From Microbulbifer variabilis (lineage in GTDB: Bacteria > Pseudomonadota > Gammaproteobacteria > Pseudomonadales > Cellvibrionaceae), in contig NZ_CP092418.1 of the NCBI RefSeq assembly GCF_023716485.1, positions 1,285,001 through 1,349,000 on the forward strand: a stretch of 64,000 nt of DNA, written 5' to 3'. The translations under genes were made by a program, and so were the position numbers. Positions 63,497 to 64,000 of this stretch are shown piece by piece (position 1 is the stretch's first letter; each line of letters starts with the position of its first letter). The notes beneath the pieces are model-generated. The model was given only the letters and a program-made list of their open reading frames with translations. It did no database searches and was not told the origin of the DNA.

Positions 63497-64000
63497 ATGA
63501 GTATTCCGCAACAGTTGCCGCTGGGAGTATCCCTGCGAGACGATGCTACCTTCGATAACTTTTATCTGTCGGAGTCGGACCCCAACCGCCAAGTTGTAGC
63601 TCTGCTGCAGTCATTTGCCAGTGGGCAAAATCCCGAAGCGGTGATTTACATCTGGGGGGATGCAGGAAGTGGTGTTAGCCACTTGCTGCAATCTGCTTGT
63701 CAGAGTGCCGAGGCCAATGGTCGTAGTTTCCAATATATTCCTATGGCTGAATTGATGGCCATGGACCCGGTTGTACTGCTCGACGGCCTCGAGCAGTTGG
63801 ATCTGGTGTGTATTGATGACCTGCACTTGTTAGAGGGGCAGCCCGAGTGGCAGACGGCGATGTTCCATTTATACAACCGGGTCAGAGACAGCGGTAGGCA
63901 GTTATTATTAGGGGCGCGAAAATCTCCGCGGGGGATGGATATCTCCTTGGCTGATTTGTTGTCGCGCCTGCAGTGGTCGCTGGTATTCCAGTTACAGCCA
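63497..64000 (+). CDS. hda: DnaA regulatory inactivator Hda, cut by window edge
   Basis: 168 codons are visible, and the frame is open to the right edge. The N-terminus MSIPQQLPLGVSLRDDATF contains the QLPL clamp-binding motif. A P-loop-like GDAGSGVSHLLQ and Walker B LVCIDDLHLLEG of the AAA+ DnaA-like domain follow, with GARKSPRGMDISLADLLSRL. Hda together with the beta clamp triggers ATP hydrolysis by DnaA after replication starts. Only the last third is missing. In one operon with the DUF2066 gene. Confidence 0.94.
   Translation, partial: MSIPQQLPLGVSLRDDATFDNFYLSESDPNRQVVALLQSFASGQNPEAVIYIWGDAGSGVSHLLQSACQSAEANGRSFQYIPMAELMAMDPVVLLDGLEQLDLVCIDDLHLLEGQPEWQTAMFHLYNRVRDSGRQLLLGARKSPRGMDISLADLLSRLQWSLVFQLQP

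Overview
The window reads as the chromosome of a marine-type gammaproteobacterium, probably in or near the Cellvibrionales (Microbulbifer-like). This is inferred from the core genes: purN-purM back to back with a DUF2066 gene and hda, a tesA/ybbA/ybbP cluster, ttcA, putP, rsmE, bioA, a 4.5S RNA gene and an M2 peptidase. No 16S rRNA is present to confirm it.

Region 1 (1-12.8 kb) is ordinary accessory chromosome: an OmpR-type response regulator and its histidine kinase (cut by the left edge), an SDR plus AraC pair, a ketopantoate-reductase-like enzyme, coniferyl-aldehyde dehydrogenase flanked by two small PepSY-type proteins, and an iron ABC importer (fbpA-fbpB with a Fur-like box, fbpC convergent).

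Region 2 (about 13-35.4 kb) is AT-rich and is the special part of the window. It is a long cassette array in which every intact gene lies on the minus strand and most are followed directly by an attC recombination site. About 18 attC sites can be read between 21.2 and 35.2 kb, and at least two more decayed ones near 16 kb. No integron integrase is in the window, so it is a CALIN (attC cluster lacking an integrase) or the distal part of a chromosomal integron. Cargo is mostly small secreted, lipoprotein, membrane or unknown proteins, with DUF6506-like, DUF1993-like, SnoaL-like, DUF6680-like, Rap1a/Tai-like, PPP-phosphatase and SpoU-methyltransferase members. Three copies of one IS110/IS1111-type element (intact, decayed, and a 70-bp stub) lie at attC ends, and an ORF-less group II intron splits another attC exactly at its R' core. 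An ABC exporter of the YbbA/YbbP type (17.4-20.5 kb) interrupts the array. It is followed by a response-regulator stub that ends where the IS stub begins, and is preceded by an 11-bp-spaced direct repeat that looks like a response-regulator site.

Region 3 (35.4-37.5 kb) is a gene-poor boundary holding a small csrA and a DUF6746-type secreted protein.

Region 4 (37.8-64 kb) is dense housekeeping chromosome: bioA, a second YbbA/YbbP exporter divergent from tesA, ttcA, putP, a macrodomain protein, a DUF962 protein, Lrp/ald, a PstS-OmpA fusion, rsmE, a double-domain PTPS-like protein, the SRP RNA, an M2 peptidase, a lone DUF1116 protein, a tandem PilJ-N protein, a FadL porin, a DUF3108 protein, purMN, DUF2066 and hda (cut by the right edge).

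Family names are assigned from recognisable motifs in the translated sequence only. No database search was run.
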